Source of the DNA: Treponema sp.
GTDB lineage: Bacteria > Spirochaetota > Spirochaetia > Treponematales > Treponemataceae
NCBI GenBank assembly: GCA_024402635.1
Contig: JAKSTJ010000009.1
Location: forward strand, 1 to 64,000
Direction of reading: 5' to 3'
DNA: 64,000 nucleotides
Shown: one piece after another, positions 43,176 through 53,290 of the stretch
Position numbering within the stretch: the first letter of the stretch is position 1
Layout: each line of letters starts with the position of its first letter
The notes under the pieces: generated by a model
What the model was told of the DNA's origin: nothing
The model's database searches: none
The model's input: only the letters and a program-made list of their open reading frames with translations
Made by a program: the position numbers and the translations under genes

Positions 43176-44370
43176 TTTTTCTCTTATAAAAAAGTTTTTT
43201 CTTGCTGTAATGCTGATTTTTACTTCATTTGTTACAGTTTTTGCTCAGAATGCAGAAAATTCAGCTTACTATATTACTGAAGATGAAAACGGAAGACAGG
43301 TTGTACATCAGCAGTTCAGATGGAATAAAAACGACGATGTTCTTAAATATACATTTTTAATGGAAAAAAAGAACAAAAATGGCGATTTTGTTCAGATTTA
43401 TAAAGAAGAAACTGTAGAAACAAAAGTTGAAACTACTCTCGAAGCCGGTGAATACAGATACAAAATTTATGCATATAACTTTCTGGGACTTCTGGAAGTA
43501 GAAACTGAATGGATCAGTATTGAAATTATAAAAGCATATCAGCCAACTATTACAGGCCTTTCTCCATCGGTAATTTATCTGGAAGAAGACCAAGATGGGA
43601 AATTCTGGATTGATGGTACAGATTTAACAGAAAATACCCTTTTTTCTTTATCAACCAGCCATAAAAATGAAGATGGAAAATATAAAGCAGAAATTTTAGA
43701 TGTAAATAAAAATAATAAACATGTTCAGCTTCAGTTTGATCCAGATGATTTAGATACAGGAGTTTATTCGCTTATTGCAACAAATCCTGGTGGACTAAGA
43801 TATTTTTATGATTCTCTTCAGATTAAATGGAAAAAACCAATTGATTTTGACGTAAGTGCCGGTTATGCTCCTTTGTTTGTTATTTATGATGATACCTTCA
43901 GTCATTATTTTGATTCAATTTTTATGGGACTTTCACCTAACGTTAGAATTACATTTGTTCCATACAAGAGAAAGACTTCATCATTTGGTATAGCTTTATC
44001 GACTACTGGAACTTATGTAAAAAATCCAACAGAGTCATATACAATTTCCGGATATCTGGGAATGGCAAATCTTCAGCTGGTTTATCAGAAATATTTATAC
44101 AAACGAAAGTTTATGCTGGATGTTCATGCAGGAGCAGGAATAACTGGTCTTTATGATTTTAAATTTGCCTATCCAATAAATGGTGGGGATAATGTTTATT
44201 CCGTTCCATTTAATAATATTTATGTAAATGCAAATGCAGGTTTCTGTTTTCAATATTATTTTACAAAACGATTTTATACAGAATTTGGGGCAGACTATCA
44301 GCATTCATTTATAGACGGTATGATGCTTGGTACTGTTCAACCTTCCCTTAGTTTTGGATATCAGTTTTAG
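43165..44370 (+). CDS. Locus B secreted Fn3/IPT-like protein with a barrel-like C-terminus
   Basis: A 401-residue paralogue of the locus A protein at 25343. A signal peptide (FFLAVMLIFTSFVTVFAQ) is followed by an Fn3-like domain with FRWNKNDDVLKYTF and LEAGEYRYKIYAYNFLG. An IPT-like segment follows, with ITGLSPSVIYLEED and FWIDGTDLTENTLFSL. From about residue 230 alternating aromatic strands run to a terminal YQF, as in outer-membrane barrels. The ATG lies inside the end of the FecR gene (11-nt overlap), so the two are translationally coupled. Outer-membrane placement is inferred from the strand pattern and the last Phe. Confidence 0.65.
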   Translation: MADNFSLIKKFFLAVMLIFTSFVTVFAQNAENSAYYITEDENGRQVVHQQFRWNKNDDVLKYTFLMEKKNKNGDFVQIYKEETVETKVETTLEAGEYRYKIYAYNFLGLLEVETEWISIEIIKAYQPTITGLSPSVIYLEEDQDGKFWIDGTDLTENTLFSLSTSHKNEDGKYKAEILDVNKNNKHVQLQFDPDDLDTGVYSLIATNPGGLRYFYDSLQIKWKKPIDFDVSAGYAPLFVIYDDTFSHYFDSIFMGLSPNVRITFVPYKRKTSSFGIALSTTGTYVKNPTESYTISGYLGMANLQLVYQKYLYKRKFMLDVHAGAGITGLYDFKFAYPINGGDNVYSVPFNNIYVNANAGFCFQYYFTKRFYTEFGADYQHSFIDGMMLGTVQPSLSFGYQF

Positions 44371-44380
44371 GAGAGAGAAG

Positions 44381-47122
44381 ATGAAAAAGAGATTTTTAAG
44401 ATTATTTTTTACACTTTTTGCTCTGTCCCTTTTGTCACAAATGTTTGTTTCTTGTACACAGGATAAGACTTTCCCAGAATATTTAAAAGATTATACAGAA
44501 GAAGCAGGCGTTGGTTATTTTAGAATTGAGCAGGATACATCTGTTGATAAATATGGAAACACTTGTGTAAATTCATCAGAAGATTTAAATATCCATTTAT
44601 TTTTGTTTAATCCTCAGGGATTTGAATTAATCTGGAATTATTTTTCGGAATCTGGTTTAAATCCAGCTTTCTGTAGCTTAAATGATAGTAATACAGAATT
44701 TTCAATGATTATTAAATCAGATGTTCTTAAAGCTTACGATTCAGGATTAAAAACTATTACAGTTGATGAAGATATTTCTATAACAAGAGATTTGGGTGGA
44801 AAAATTTCTCTTTCAACAATTGTAGACGAACTTGAAAGAAATTTTACAAACCCTTACACTTTAAAGAAAGTTGTTGTTAATTCAACTCCAGGAAAAATTA
44901 AAGGTGCAAAATTTCAAAGTTCCAGTGATCAAAAATACGTAGTATGTTTTAATGTGCCTGTAATTAAAGGGACAGTTCACGAGTACGATACTCACACAGT
45001 TTATATTGGCAGCAATAAATGGACTTTTGATGGTAATTTTGAAAATATTCTTCCTGCATCAGGTGCAACTGGTACTTTAACAACAACCGCCCCAACTGGA
45101 ATGACCGCTCTTGATGGAACTGATTCTGATTTTGTAAAAGAAGGTTCCGGATATTTTCAGGCATATTACATTACAAATATTCCTGTTGCAGATGACGCTT
45201 CAGAAATTAAATATCTGATTAAAATTGAAGATGATGACGGATTAAAAACCGAATTTAATATTTCAAATAAAGCAAAAACCCTTTCTTCACCTTTTGTTAC
45301 TCTTGAAAATATGACAGCTGATTCAGAAACCGGCTACTGGATTTTGGAATTATCTCATTCAGGAAAAACAGAAGTTGAAAATGGAAGTTCTGTTAATTGT
45401 GGAATGCCTGTAATCAATTACACAATCAAACAGAATGGAACTGTATTTAAACAGGGAAAAGGTACTGCTCCTGTAAAAGTTGAATTACCGGCTGCCACAA
45501 ATTATACTTGTGAAGCATTTGCCACAAAGGATTATTACATCGACAGTGAACCAATGACTTCTGAAAATTTTACTGTAAATAGAAGCAATAAATATTATGT
45601 AAAAAATTCTGGTAATGATGACTGGCCTGGTTCAAGAAATAAACCTTATAAAACTCTTAAGAAAGTTATGGAAGATATTCTTGAAGTTAATACTGATTTC
45701 TCAGAAATTGAACTTTATTTCTTAACTGATATAAAACTTAATGAAGATGAAAAATATAATGCTTCTGATGATTGTTTCTGTCCTTTCCCACAGGAGAGAA
45801 CAATAAAAATAGAAGGAGTTGGCGATAAGAGAACAATTGATGCAAACAATCTTTGTCAGATATTTAATTTTAATAATTCTACTGTTACATTAAAAAATCT
45901 TGTATTTACTAATGTAGGAGGAGATAGTCTATTAAAACAGTTTACAGCGGTTTCTTACTCATTAAATCAAGATACTTATACAGGTAATATTGAAATCTCG
46001 AATTGTGATTTTATAAGTAATAATAGTGGTTCTAAAAATGGGGGCTGTCTATATATATATAATTCTTCTGGTTCTGTGGATAAGATTACAAATTGTAATT
46101 TTGAATCTAATGATGGAGGAAATGGAGGAGCATTATATTTAGCAACTTCTATAGATGTTTCTAATTGTGATTTCATAGAGAATAGAACTCACTCTGGATC
46201 TGATGGTGGTGCTGTATTTATTGATAGTGCAACTGCTGTTGTAAATTTTACGGACTGTCAATTTATTTCTAATATTTCAGGCTACTATGGTGGAGCGGTT
46301 TCTCTTGAGAATGATAATATGGTTACATTTAAAAATTGTGATTTTATAAAGAATGATGCCGCCAAAAATGGAGGGGCTATTAATCTGGCCTATAGAAATG
46401 AAATTATCACTAAAGCTACAATCGATTCCTGTTCTTTTGATGAAAATATTACATATAGAAATGGTGGTGCAGTTAGTGTTGATAATTCACAAAATCAACT
46501 TATTGTAAAAGGCAAAATTACTGCAACTACAAATAAAAATGCAACTACAAATAAACCAGATAACTTCTATCTTGCCTCTGGTGCAAAACTTACTATAGGT
46601 GATTCTCTTAAAGACAGTTTAATTGGTATTTCAACTGAAAATAGGCCATCTGTTGGTTATCCTGTTGAGTTTACAACTGGTTTTGCAGCTAAAAATCCAT
46701 CTATTTATCCTTCCGTTGTTTTTAAAAGCGACTCTAGTTATGGAATTGCATGGAATGATGATAAAACTGATGCGGTTCTTGCGGTTAGTGGTGGTGGAAT
46801 TTCAGAAGGAATTTACGGCAACCTAACTTTCTCAATAGACAAGACTTCTATGACACAGGGAACAGAAACTAAGTTTACAATTACATGTAATCGGGTTCCA
46901 GAAATTCCATTAGAAGATTTTACTTTCAGTTATAAACTTAAACTTATGGATGAGGAAGTTTCATCTGATAAATATAAAACAAGTGCCAGCGATATTTCTC
47001 TGGCAAGAAATGAATTTGTAATTAGAAATAATCTTCTGGCAGGAAATTATATTCTTACAGTAACAATTACCTATAAAGGCAAAGAATATCCTGCTGATTT
47101 TAATATTTACATAACATTGTAG
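44381..47122 (+). CDS. Beta-helix lipoprotein with Pmp-like repeats, 1
   Basis: A 913-residue lipoprotein with signal peptide ending SQMFVSCTQ. The N-terminal 400 residues have Ig/Fn3-like stretches. From about 415 (YYVKNSGNDDWPGSRNKPYKTLKK) begins a right-handed parallel beta-helix with polymorphic-membrane-protein style repeats: CDFISNNSGSKNGGCLYI, CNFESNDGGNGGALYL, CQFISNISGYYGGAVSL and CDFIKNDAAKNGGAINL. These pair FxxN with GGA(I/V/L), the chlamydial Pmp pattern. A C-terminal Ig-like module follows. The start at 44381 is chosen for the TAGGAGAGAG ribosome binding site and the signal peptide; an upstream ATG at 44327 lies in the previous gene. A surface-exposed adhesin or ligand is likely. 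Confidence 0.75.
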   Translation: MKKRFLRLFFTLFALSLLSQMFVSCTQDKTFPEYLKDYTEEAGVGYFRIEQDTSVDKYGNTCVNSSEDLNIHLFLFNPQGFELIWNYFSESGLNPAFCSLNDSNTEFSMIIKSDVLKAYDSGLKTITVDEDISITRDLGGKISLSTIVDELERNFTNPYTLKKVVVNSTPGKIKGAKFQSSSDQKYVVCFNVPVIKGTVHEYDTHTVYIGSNKWTFDGNFENILPASGATGTLTTTAPTGMTALDGTDSDFVKEGSGYFQAYYITNIPVADDASEIKYLIKIEDDDGLKTEFNISNKAKTLSSPFVTLENMTADSETGYWILELSHSGKTEVENGSSVNCGMPVINYTIKQNGTVFKQGKGTAPVKVELPAATNYTCEAFATKDYYIDSEPMTSENFTVNRSNKYYVKNSGNDDWPGSRNKPYKTLKKVMEDILEVNTDFSEIELYFLTDIKLNEDEKYNASDDCFCPFPQERTIKIEGVGDKRTIDANNLCQIFNFNNSTVTLKNLVFTNVGGDSLLKQFTAVSYSLNQDTYTGNIEISNCDFISNNSGSKNGGCLYIYNSSGSVDKITNCNFESNDGGNGGALYLATSIDVSNCDFIENRTHSGSDGGAVFIDSATAVVNFTDCQFISNISGYYGGAVSLENDNMVTFKNCDFIKNDAAKNGGAINLAYRNEIITKATIDSCSFDENITYRNGGAVSVDNSQNQLIVKGKITATTNKNATTNKPDNFYLASGAKLTIGDSLKDSLIGISTENRPSVGYPVEFTTGFAAKNPSIYPSVVFKSDSSYGIAWNDDKTDAVLAVSGGGISEGIYGNLTFSIDKTSMTQGTETKFTITCNRVPEIPLEDFTFSYKLKLMDEEVSSDKYKTSASDISLARNEFVIRNNLLAGNYILTVTITYKGKEYPADFNIYITL

Positions 47123-47134
47123 AGAGGGTAGAAA

Positions 47135-50100
47135 ATGAAAAATTTAGTTAAATCAATTTTATTTAGTGTATTTTTTGTTTCAGGTTTATTTGTTTCCTGT
47201 AATGATTTTTATAATAATCCTTCTCCTGAATCAAAAGGAATTGTCATTACAGGTATGATTGATTCAGAAAACAACCGTTCGGCATATCCAGAAAATCCTG
47301 ATGAAGGTGTAAGTTATGCTGTCAGAGCGGAGCAGGGAACTAAAAAAATAGAAGGAACCGTTGTAGAAAATGGAGGTAAAAGAACCTTTGTTATTGCTTT
47401 ACCAAATGGTGGAGTTTGGGAACTTTATGCAGAAAAAATCAAAAACGATGAAATCATTTTATCTGACTATTATAAAACTGATTCATTGCCAGAAACTTCT
47501 ACAACAATTACTTATAATTTCAATTTAAGACCAAACAAAACTGCTACTGGAAAAGTTGATTTAACAATAACTGTAGATTCTTCTGTAAAAAGTGTTGAAG
47601 TTATCTGTAATGATGAAGACTGGAACGCTACAAAAACCCTGAATGGAACTACAGTTACAATAAAATCAGATTCAATTAAATCAAAAAATTACTCGCTGGA
47701 AATCAATTTTTATAATAGCACAACAGTAAAAAATCCTTCGACATTGTTGTTTAATACACATCAGGATATTTTTGTTTATGATAATCTTACTACAACAACC
47801 TGGTATAAAAGCGGAAGTGAAGGCTACATTACAACAACTGGTGCAATGGAAATTACAACTACTGTAATCAATAATTTTATTCAGACTGTTCAGTATGTTG
47901 ATGAAAATGCTGACGAAGAGAATCAGCGGGGAACCTGGCAGTCTCCTTTTAAGACTGTTGCTACTGCAGCTAAAATTCTGAATGTAAAATCTACTGGCGG
48001 AACAATTTTTGTCAGTGGTACAACACAGGAATCAGAAACTATTAATATTCAAAAATCTGTTACAATTAAGCAGTGGCCAGATAAACCTGCCGCAACTATA
48101 GAAAGAGCTGTTGGTGCAGATAATAAAGCTGTTAATCAAAACAGTATGATTATGATAAATTCAACTGGTGATCTTACTTTAGACAAAATTATTCTGGATG
48201 GAAAAAATCTCAATGGTGGTAAAAATAATGATGATGCTGATACCACTAACAACAACAGTGGCTGCGGAATCTATAATAATAATGGAAATGTTTCCATAAA
48301 AGATTCAACAATTAAAAACTTTTCTATTGAGTCACAGGGTTCTGGCGGTGGAATTTATTCATTTATTACCGATTCAACAAAAACATTTACTTTAAATAAT
48401 TCTAAAGTTTATGGATGTAAGGCTATGAATGGTGGCGGAATCTATAATGCTAAAGGAAAACTTGTAGTCACAAATGGTTCTGTAATTGGAGATTCAGTTG
48501 TAACTATAAAAGCTTCTGGTGTTGATACATGTTCAAATTATGCAAGTAGCAATGGCGGTGGAATTTATAATGATTCTGATGGTACATTGAACATTTCTGG
48601 AACCTCCGCTTCATCTTATGTAGCATACAATTATTCTTTAAATGATGGTGGTGGAATTTATAATACTGGTAGTCTTATTGTTGAAGAAGGAAGAATTCAG
48701 AATAATGCCAGCGGTCAAAAAGGAAAAGGAATATACGATAATGGGAATCTTGAATTTGTTGGCAAAAGCAACGGAAATCCTTATATAAGTTCAAATAATG
48801 ATATTTATGTTGATTTAAATAAAACAATTGTTGTAAAAGGAAATATTGATTCTGATCCTTCAGGAAAAAAATATTCACCTGCAAATCCTTTTGCTATAGT
48901 TAATATTCCAGATGGAAATGCGGGAAAACAGATTATTTCAAATCCTATAAATGATACCTTATCTGTTGCTGCAAATTATACAAAATTTAACATTGTTCAG
49001 GAACAATATGGTATTTCAAAACAAGGTAAAGTTGTAATTCCGGTTTTTGTTGCTGGCTCTGGTTCTTCATTAGGTGCAGGAAATGATTCAAATACTGGTT
49101 ATAAAACCAGACCTATAGCAACTCTTGTTCAGGCAATTACTTTAATTAAGAATGATTCAACCAGAGAGGGTATATATCTTTCTGGAATAATTACTTATTC
49201 TGGAGAAATATTATTTGGTGGTAGTAATGTTGAATATGAAGTATCAGATTATGATGGTACCGCTGAATTAAAACGTGGTAATGCATCATCATTCATTAAA
49301 ATAATAAGTAAAACTACTTTTAATGATGTAAAATTTAATGGAAGTTCAATTGATACAGCGCAAACAAATGGTTATGGGATTAAAGTATCAGATGCTACAG
49401 CTATTTTTAATAACTGCACTATGAGTAATTATATTAATAGAGTAGATATTGCAGGAATTTATGTATATGAAGAAGGTAATGTACAGTTAAACAATATATC
49501 TGTAAGTAACTGTACTGGTAACGATGATTACGGGGTTTTCTATGTAGAAGATAAAAAATCAACTTTAACATTTTCAAATACATCAAATTTATCAGCTAAA
49601 GTTGTTACAAACGGTACATTGAATATTGAAAACAGCAGCTTATCGAATGTTGATGCCTATGGTAATAGTACACAAAATGACATAGTAGTTGTATCTGGTT
49701 CTAGAAGTTCTACAATTACAGCTAAAAATTCTGACTTTAGAATAAAGATAAACGACAGATTTACTAGTGTAACTCTTATACCTTATGCATATCCTACAAA
49801 AAATGGCTCTGCACAGAGAGTTATGAGTGGAACTTGTGCGAATTATAATCGTATTACTATACCAAATGACAGTAAGGGACTTCCATGGAAAGTAAACTCT
49901 GCAGGAAATATTGAAACCAATTTATCGGATATAGTTAATAAAGATAAAGCATTATATCCTATTGTGCAATGCAAATTGAATACAAACGTTGGTGGCAATC
50001 CTCCAGGATGGGTTGAGCCGAATAAAGTTGATATAAGCACATTGCCAAACCCAAATGGCCAGTATTATGCTGAAATAAAAGAATATATAAGGGAAAAAAA

Positions 50101-50227
50101 AGGTGAGACCCATTTCTATATAAATGATAATGGCACATTAAAGTACACTTATACAAATGATGTCTTAATTGGGTCACCATCTGGTGGTGGTTTCACGGCA
50201 TTTTATTATCAGGTTACATATTATTAG
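47135..50227 (+). CDS. Beta-helix lipoprotein with Pmp-like repeats, 2
   Basis: A 1030-residue lipoprotein with signal peptide ending GLFVSCNDF. An N-terminal Ig-like part (to about 245) is followed by a right-handed beta-helix starting at VQYVDENADEENQRG. Repeats with GCGIYNNNG, GGGIYSF, GGGIYNAKG, GGGIYNDSD and GGGIYNTGS are clear at about 370-515. A second helix block starts near 640 (AGNDSNTGYKTRPIATL) and is less regular. It begins 12 nt after the previous gene, so it belongs to the locus B operon. It is related to its neighbour in overall plan rather than closely in sequence. Surface location is inferred. Confidence 0.75.
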   Translation: MKNLVKSILFSVFFVSGLFVSCNDFYNNPSPESKGIVITGMIDSENNRSAYPENPDEGVSYAVRAEQGTKKIEGTVVENGGKRTFVIALPNGGVWELYAEKIKNDEIILSDYYKTDSLPETSTTITYNFNLRPNKTATGKVDLTITVDSSVKSVEVICNDEDWNATKTLNGTTVTIKSDSIKSKNYSLEINFYNSTTVKNPSTLLFNTHQDIFVYDNLTTTTWYKSGSEGYITTTGAMEITTTVINNFIQTVQYVDENADEENQRGTWQSPFKTVATAAKILNVKSTGGTIFVSGTTQESETINIQKSVTIKQWPDKPAATIERAVGADNKAVNQNSMIMINSTGDLTLDKIILDGKNLNGGKNNDDADTTNNNSGCGIYNNNGNVSIKDSTIKNFSIESQGSGGGIYSFITDSTKTFTLNNSKVYGCKAMNGGGIYNAKGKLVVTNGSVIGDSVVTIKASGVDTCSNYASSNGGGIYNDSDGTLNISGTSASSYVAYNYSLNDGGGIYNTGSLIVEEGRIQNNASGQKGKGIYDNGNLEFVGKSNGNPYISSNNDIYVDLNKTIVVKGNIDSDPSGKKYSPANPFAIVNIPDGNAGKQIISNPINDTLSVAANYTKFNIVQEQYGISKQGKVVIPVFVAGSGSSLGAGNDSNTGYKTRPIATLVQAITLIKNDSTREGIYLSGIITYSGEILFGGSNVEYEVSDYDGTAELKRGNASSFIKIISKTTFNDVKFNGSSIDTAQTNGYGIKVSDATAIFNNCTMSNYINRVDIAGIYVYEEGNVQLNNISVSNCTGNDDYGVFYVEDKKSTLTFSNTSNLSAKVVTNGTLNIENSSLSNVDAYGNSTQNDIVVVSGSRSSTITAKNSDFRIKINDRFTSVTLIPYAYPTKNGSAQRVMSGTCANYNRITIPNDSKGLPWKVNSAGNIETNLSDIVNKDKALYPIVQCKLNTNVGGNPPGWVEPNKVDISTLPNPNGQYYAEIKEYIREKKGETHFYINDNGTLKYTYTNDVLIGSPSGGGFTAFYYQVTYY

Positions 50228-50241
50228 TACCAGTAATTTCT

Positions 50242-51141
50242 ATGAAAAAACATCTTTTTCTTTCTGTTTTAATATTTTCTCTTTTGTCTCCTCTTTTTAC
50301 AGAAGAGCATCTCAACTTAAATGAACCATCCCTTCTTCATATTTTCAGAACTTCTTATCCAGATTTAAAATTTGAATCAGAATACGATGAAGAAGAAAAA
50401 GACTGGAAAATCACCATGACCGATGGTTCTAAAAAAACCGTTTTTTATTGGAATAATGGCAGCATGCTTCCGAGAGAAGAACTAAAAAACAAAGAAAAAT
50501 ACTGGACTCTTTTATACAACTATAATTACAACATTCCTCTTGCAGATCCTGCAACTTTTTCTCAAGACCAGATTGATGGAATGAAGCATTTTGGTTCTGA
50601 TGATAACAGAAAAAATGGTGCAGGAACTCCTATGTTCTTTTTTGATGCTGTTTATGACAGTTATACCCGGGCTTCTTTAGAAAAACACATTGTTACAGTT
50701 AGATTTTTAGGTTTTAATGTAAGAGTTCACGAAAGATTAAGAAATCCATTAAATAAAGTTGAAAAATGTATAAATGAATTGTCTCTTTCAAATAAAAAGG
50801 TTGCAGATTTTCTGAAGGGAATAAACAGAAATGAAGGTTATTACTGGAGATTAATTGCAAATACTAACAGAAAATCATTCCACAGTTTAGGAATAGCTTT
50901 AGACATTCAGCCAAAATCTTATGGTGGAAAAGAAGTTTACTGGAGTTGGGCAAAAGATAAAAATCCAGATGGATGGATGCTTACTCCATTAAAAAATCGC
51001 TGGATGCCACCCCAGGAAGTAATTGATATTTTTGAAGATGAAGGATTTATCTGGGGTGGAAAATGGGTTATCTGGGATAATATGCATTTTGAATATCACC
51101 CAGAATTAATTAATTTTGCCAGAAATAAGCAGAATAAATAG
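50242..51141 (+). CDS. M15-family (VanY-like) carboxypeptidase
   Basis: A 299-residue exported protein with signal peptide FLSVLIFSLLSPLFTEE. The M15C peptidase motif is complete: SFHSLGIALDIQ (His214, Asp221 as zinc ligands) and NMHFEYHPE near 281-289 with the third His and catalytic Glu. Such enzymes trim D-alanine or L-Ala-D-Glu bonds of peptidoglycan. It starts 14 nt after the second beta-helix lipoprotein and ends the locus B series, so it may remodel the wall for surface-protein assembly, or be a sensor-linked autolysin; both are inferred. Its stop is 8 nt from the convergent gene. Confidence 0.85.
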   Translation: MKKHLFLSVLIFSLLSPLFTEEHLNLNEPSLLHIFRTSYPDLKFESEYDEEEKDWKITMTDGSKKTVFYWNNGSMLPREELKNKEKYWTLLYNYNYNIPLADPATFSQDQIDGMKHFGSDDNRKNGAGTPMFFFDAVYDSYTRASLEKHIVTVRFLGFNVRVHERLRNPLNKVEKCINELSLSNKKVADFLKGINRNEGYYWRLIANTNRKSFHSLGIALDIQPKSYGGKEVYWSWAKDKNPDGWMLTPLKNRWMPPQEVIDIFEDEGFIWGGKWVIWDNMHFEYHPELINFARNKQNK

Positions 51142-51148
51142 TTTTATC

Positions 51149-51814
51149 TTATTTTCCGGCAAGTTTATTATGAACTTTTCTCATTGCAAAACCAATCAGA
51201 AATGTAACAATATAAATTACAATTAAAACTGGTACTACAACGCTGTTATGTCCGCCGAATGTAAATCCATAGAAATCTGTCCAAACATGAGTAATAACTG
51301 CGCAAGTTACATAAACAATTGAATAGAAAAATAATGGAAGTAAAGAAATAAAGTTTTCTTTTTTATTAAATTTAAATTCTTTTTCTCCAAAAATATATGT
51401 TCCAATTACCAGAAGTGGAGTCAGGAAGTGAAGGAAGAACATATCTCCAGAAAAGTATAAGAAATAACTGTTTCCGATTGAAACCTGTGTTGGAGCAAGG
51501 AATGTTGCTGTTGTAATGAATGTTAATCCAACTGCTACACCGCTTGTATAATTAAGCAAAGTTGCCCAGTAAGGAATATGATCTTTTTTTGTAATAAGAT
51601 TTTTCAGCAAAATTACAACCATTATCAGTGAAGAAATTGCTGCTAAATCGTTGCTGTCTACTGTAAATGCTTTAAAGTAGCCCAGGTTAATCATGTTTTC
51701 ACCAAGTTGTCCTTGTCCAGCTCCCAGAAGTACACCCTTTAATGTAAGTAAAATTGTAACAACTGCAATGAATAAATGAATCAATAACAAAATAATCTTT
51801 TTAGAAGTTTTCAT
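51149..51814 (-). CDS. Six-helix membrane protein, unknown (FAR-17a/Pr6Pr-like at most)
   Basis: A 221-residue integral membrane protein with about six hydrophobic helices. Motifs are LLNYTSGVAVGLTFITT near 87, a histidine in FFLHFLTPLLVIGTYIFGE near 130 and THVWTDFYGFTFGG near 175. The layout of short loops and conserved His, Tyr and Trp recalls FAR-17a/AIG1 or Pr6Pr-type proteins, but this is weak. No function is claimed. It is convergent with the M15 peptidase gene and divergent from the MATE gene. Confidence 0.6.
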   Translation of the reverse strand: MKTSKKIILLLIHLFIAVVTILLTLKGVLLGAGQGQLGENMINLGYFKAFTVDSNDLAAISSLIMVVILLKNLITKKDHIPYWATLLNYTSGVAVGLTFITTATFLAPTQVSIGNSYFLYFSGDMFFLHFLTPLLVIGTYIFGEKEFKFNKKENFISLLPLFFYSIVYVTCAVITHVWTDFYGFTFGGHNSVVVPVLIVIYIVTFLIGFAMRKVHNKLAGK

Positions 51815-51927
51815 AGTTAATCCTCTTTTATCACTGTATTTTCTTCAATTTAGCATTTTTATTAAATATTTCCAATTATATAGATAAAACCCATAATAAA
51901 AATTATAATTACTTGACGGAATAAAAA

Positions 51928-53286
51928 ATGAGTAACGGAAATCAACTTTCGGTAAATAAAGAATTTTTACCTAAATTATTAAGAATCATGCTGCCAATTG
52001 CATTTCAGAATTTAATGCTTGCTTCTGTTGCAGCGGCAGATGCTTTAATGCTTGGCGGACTTCAGCAGAATTTTATGTCTGCAGTTTCTCTTGCAACACA
52101 AATTCAGTTTGTTCAAAATATGTTTGTCAGTTCAATTGTTGCAGTTGAAGGAATTTTAGGCGCTCAATACTGGGGAAAAAAAGATTTTATTTCCCTTAAT
52201 AAAATATTTAACATTACAATTAAATTTTCTATCATAATTTCATTGCTTTTCTTTCTTGCCTGCATGTTTTTTCCAAGAGGATTAATGATTATTTTTACAA
52301 ATCAGGAAGATTTAATTGAAATTGGCGCAGGATATTTACAAATTGCCGGCTGGTCTTATTTAATCACCGGAATTTCTCAATGTTATCTTGGAATGATGAA
52401 AGTTTCTGATCATCCAACAATGACTGCTATAATCAGTTCCTGTACAGTTGTTTTAAATATTTTGTTGAATGCGGTTTTTATTTTTGGATTATTTGGAATT
52501 CCCGAAATGGGTGCTAAAGGTGCGGCCCTTGCAACATTAATTTCAAGAATTTTTGAATTAATCTGGTCGGTTGCCTGTTCCTATAAGAAGAACTACATTT
52601 ATCCAAAACTAAAATATTTCTTCTGCCGATATAAAGGACTTCTTTGGGATTTTATAAAGGTTCTTGGGCCTTTAATTGGTGCCTTTTTATTCTGGGGAAT
52701 TGGATTTACTTCATATAATGCATTTATGGGACATTTAGGAGAAGATGTAACGGCCGCCAATTCAGTTGCCGCTGTTATTCGTGATTTAACCTGTTGTTTC
52801 TGTAATGGTTTATGTACAGCTGCTGGAATTGTTATTGGGAATGAACTTGGAGCAGGAAATCTGGAATTAGGAAAACTTTATGGTGATAAAATCCTGAAAA
52901 TTGGTCTTGTATGTTCCGGAATTATTTCTTTAATAATGCTTGCATTAACCCCAGTTGTAACTCATTGTGTAAAATTGTCTGAATCAGCAGGTTATTTTTT
53001 AACAGGAATGATGTTGATTAACAGTGTTTATATGTACGGTCGTTCATTAAATACAATTGTCATTAACGGTATTTTTGATTGTGGTGGTGATACAATGTTT
53101 GACATGTACAGTCTTGCCGCATGTATGTGGGGACTGGCAGTTCCTCTTGCAGTATTAGGAACTTTTGTTTTTAGCTGGCCGCCATTAATTGTTTATGCCT
53201 GCACTTGTATTGATGAAGTTGGAAAAATTCCTTGGGTATTACATCATTATAAAAAATACAAATGGGTTAAAGACTTAACCAGATAA
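51928..53286 (+). CDS. MATE-family efflux transporter
   Basis: A 452-residue inner-membrane exporter with about 12 helices and the MATE two-lobe layout. Conserved pieces are LRIMLPIAFQNLMLASVAAADALMLGG (in part, near residues 17-43), VEGILGAQYWGKKDF near 71 and the second-lobe counterpart TAAGIVIGNELGAGN near 295. MATE proteins export drugs or metabolites using sodium or proton gradients. The substrate is unknown. A TATAAT lies about 19 nt before the ATG. A 10-bp terminator stem follows. Confidence 0.92.
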   Translation: MSNGNQLSVNKEFLPKLLRIMLPIAFQNLMLASVAAADALMLGGLQQNFMSAVSLATQIQFVQNMFVSSIVAVEGILGAQYWGKKDFISLNKIFNITIKFSIIISLLFFLACMFFPRGLMIIFTNQEDLIEIGAGYLQIAGWSYLITGISQCYLGMMKVSDHPTMTAIISSCTVVLNILLNAVFIFGLFGIPEMGAKGAALATLISRIFELIWSVACSYKKNYIYPKLKYFFCRYKGLLWDFIKVLGPLIGAFLFWGIGFTSYNAFMGHLGEDVTAANSVAAVIRDLTCCFCNGLCTAAGIVIGNELGAGNLELGKLYGDKILKIGLVCSGIISLIMLALTPVVTHCVKLSESAGYFLTGMMLINSVYMYGRSLNTIVINGIFDCGGDTMFDMYSLAACMWGLAVPLAVLGTFVFSWPPLIVYACTCIDEVGKIPWVLHHYKKYKWVKDLTR

Positions 53287-53290
53287 TTTA

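Noticed and set aside
44327-44380. Upstream start of the first beta-helix lipoprotein
   Set aside because: It overlaps the previous gene and puts 18 residues ahead of a clear lipoprotein signal peptide preceded by TAGGAGAG.
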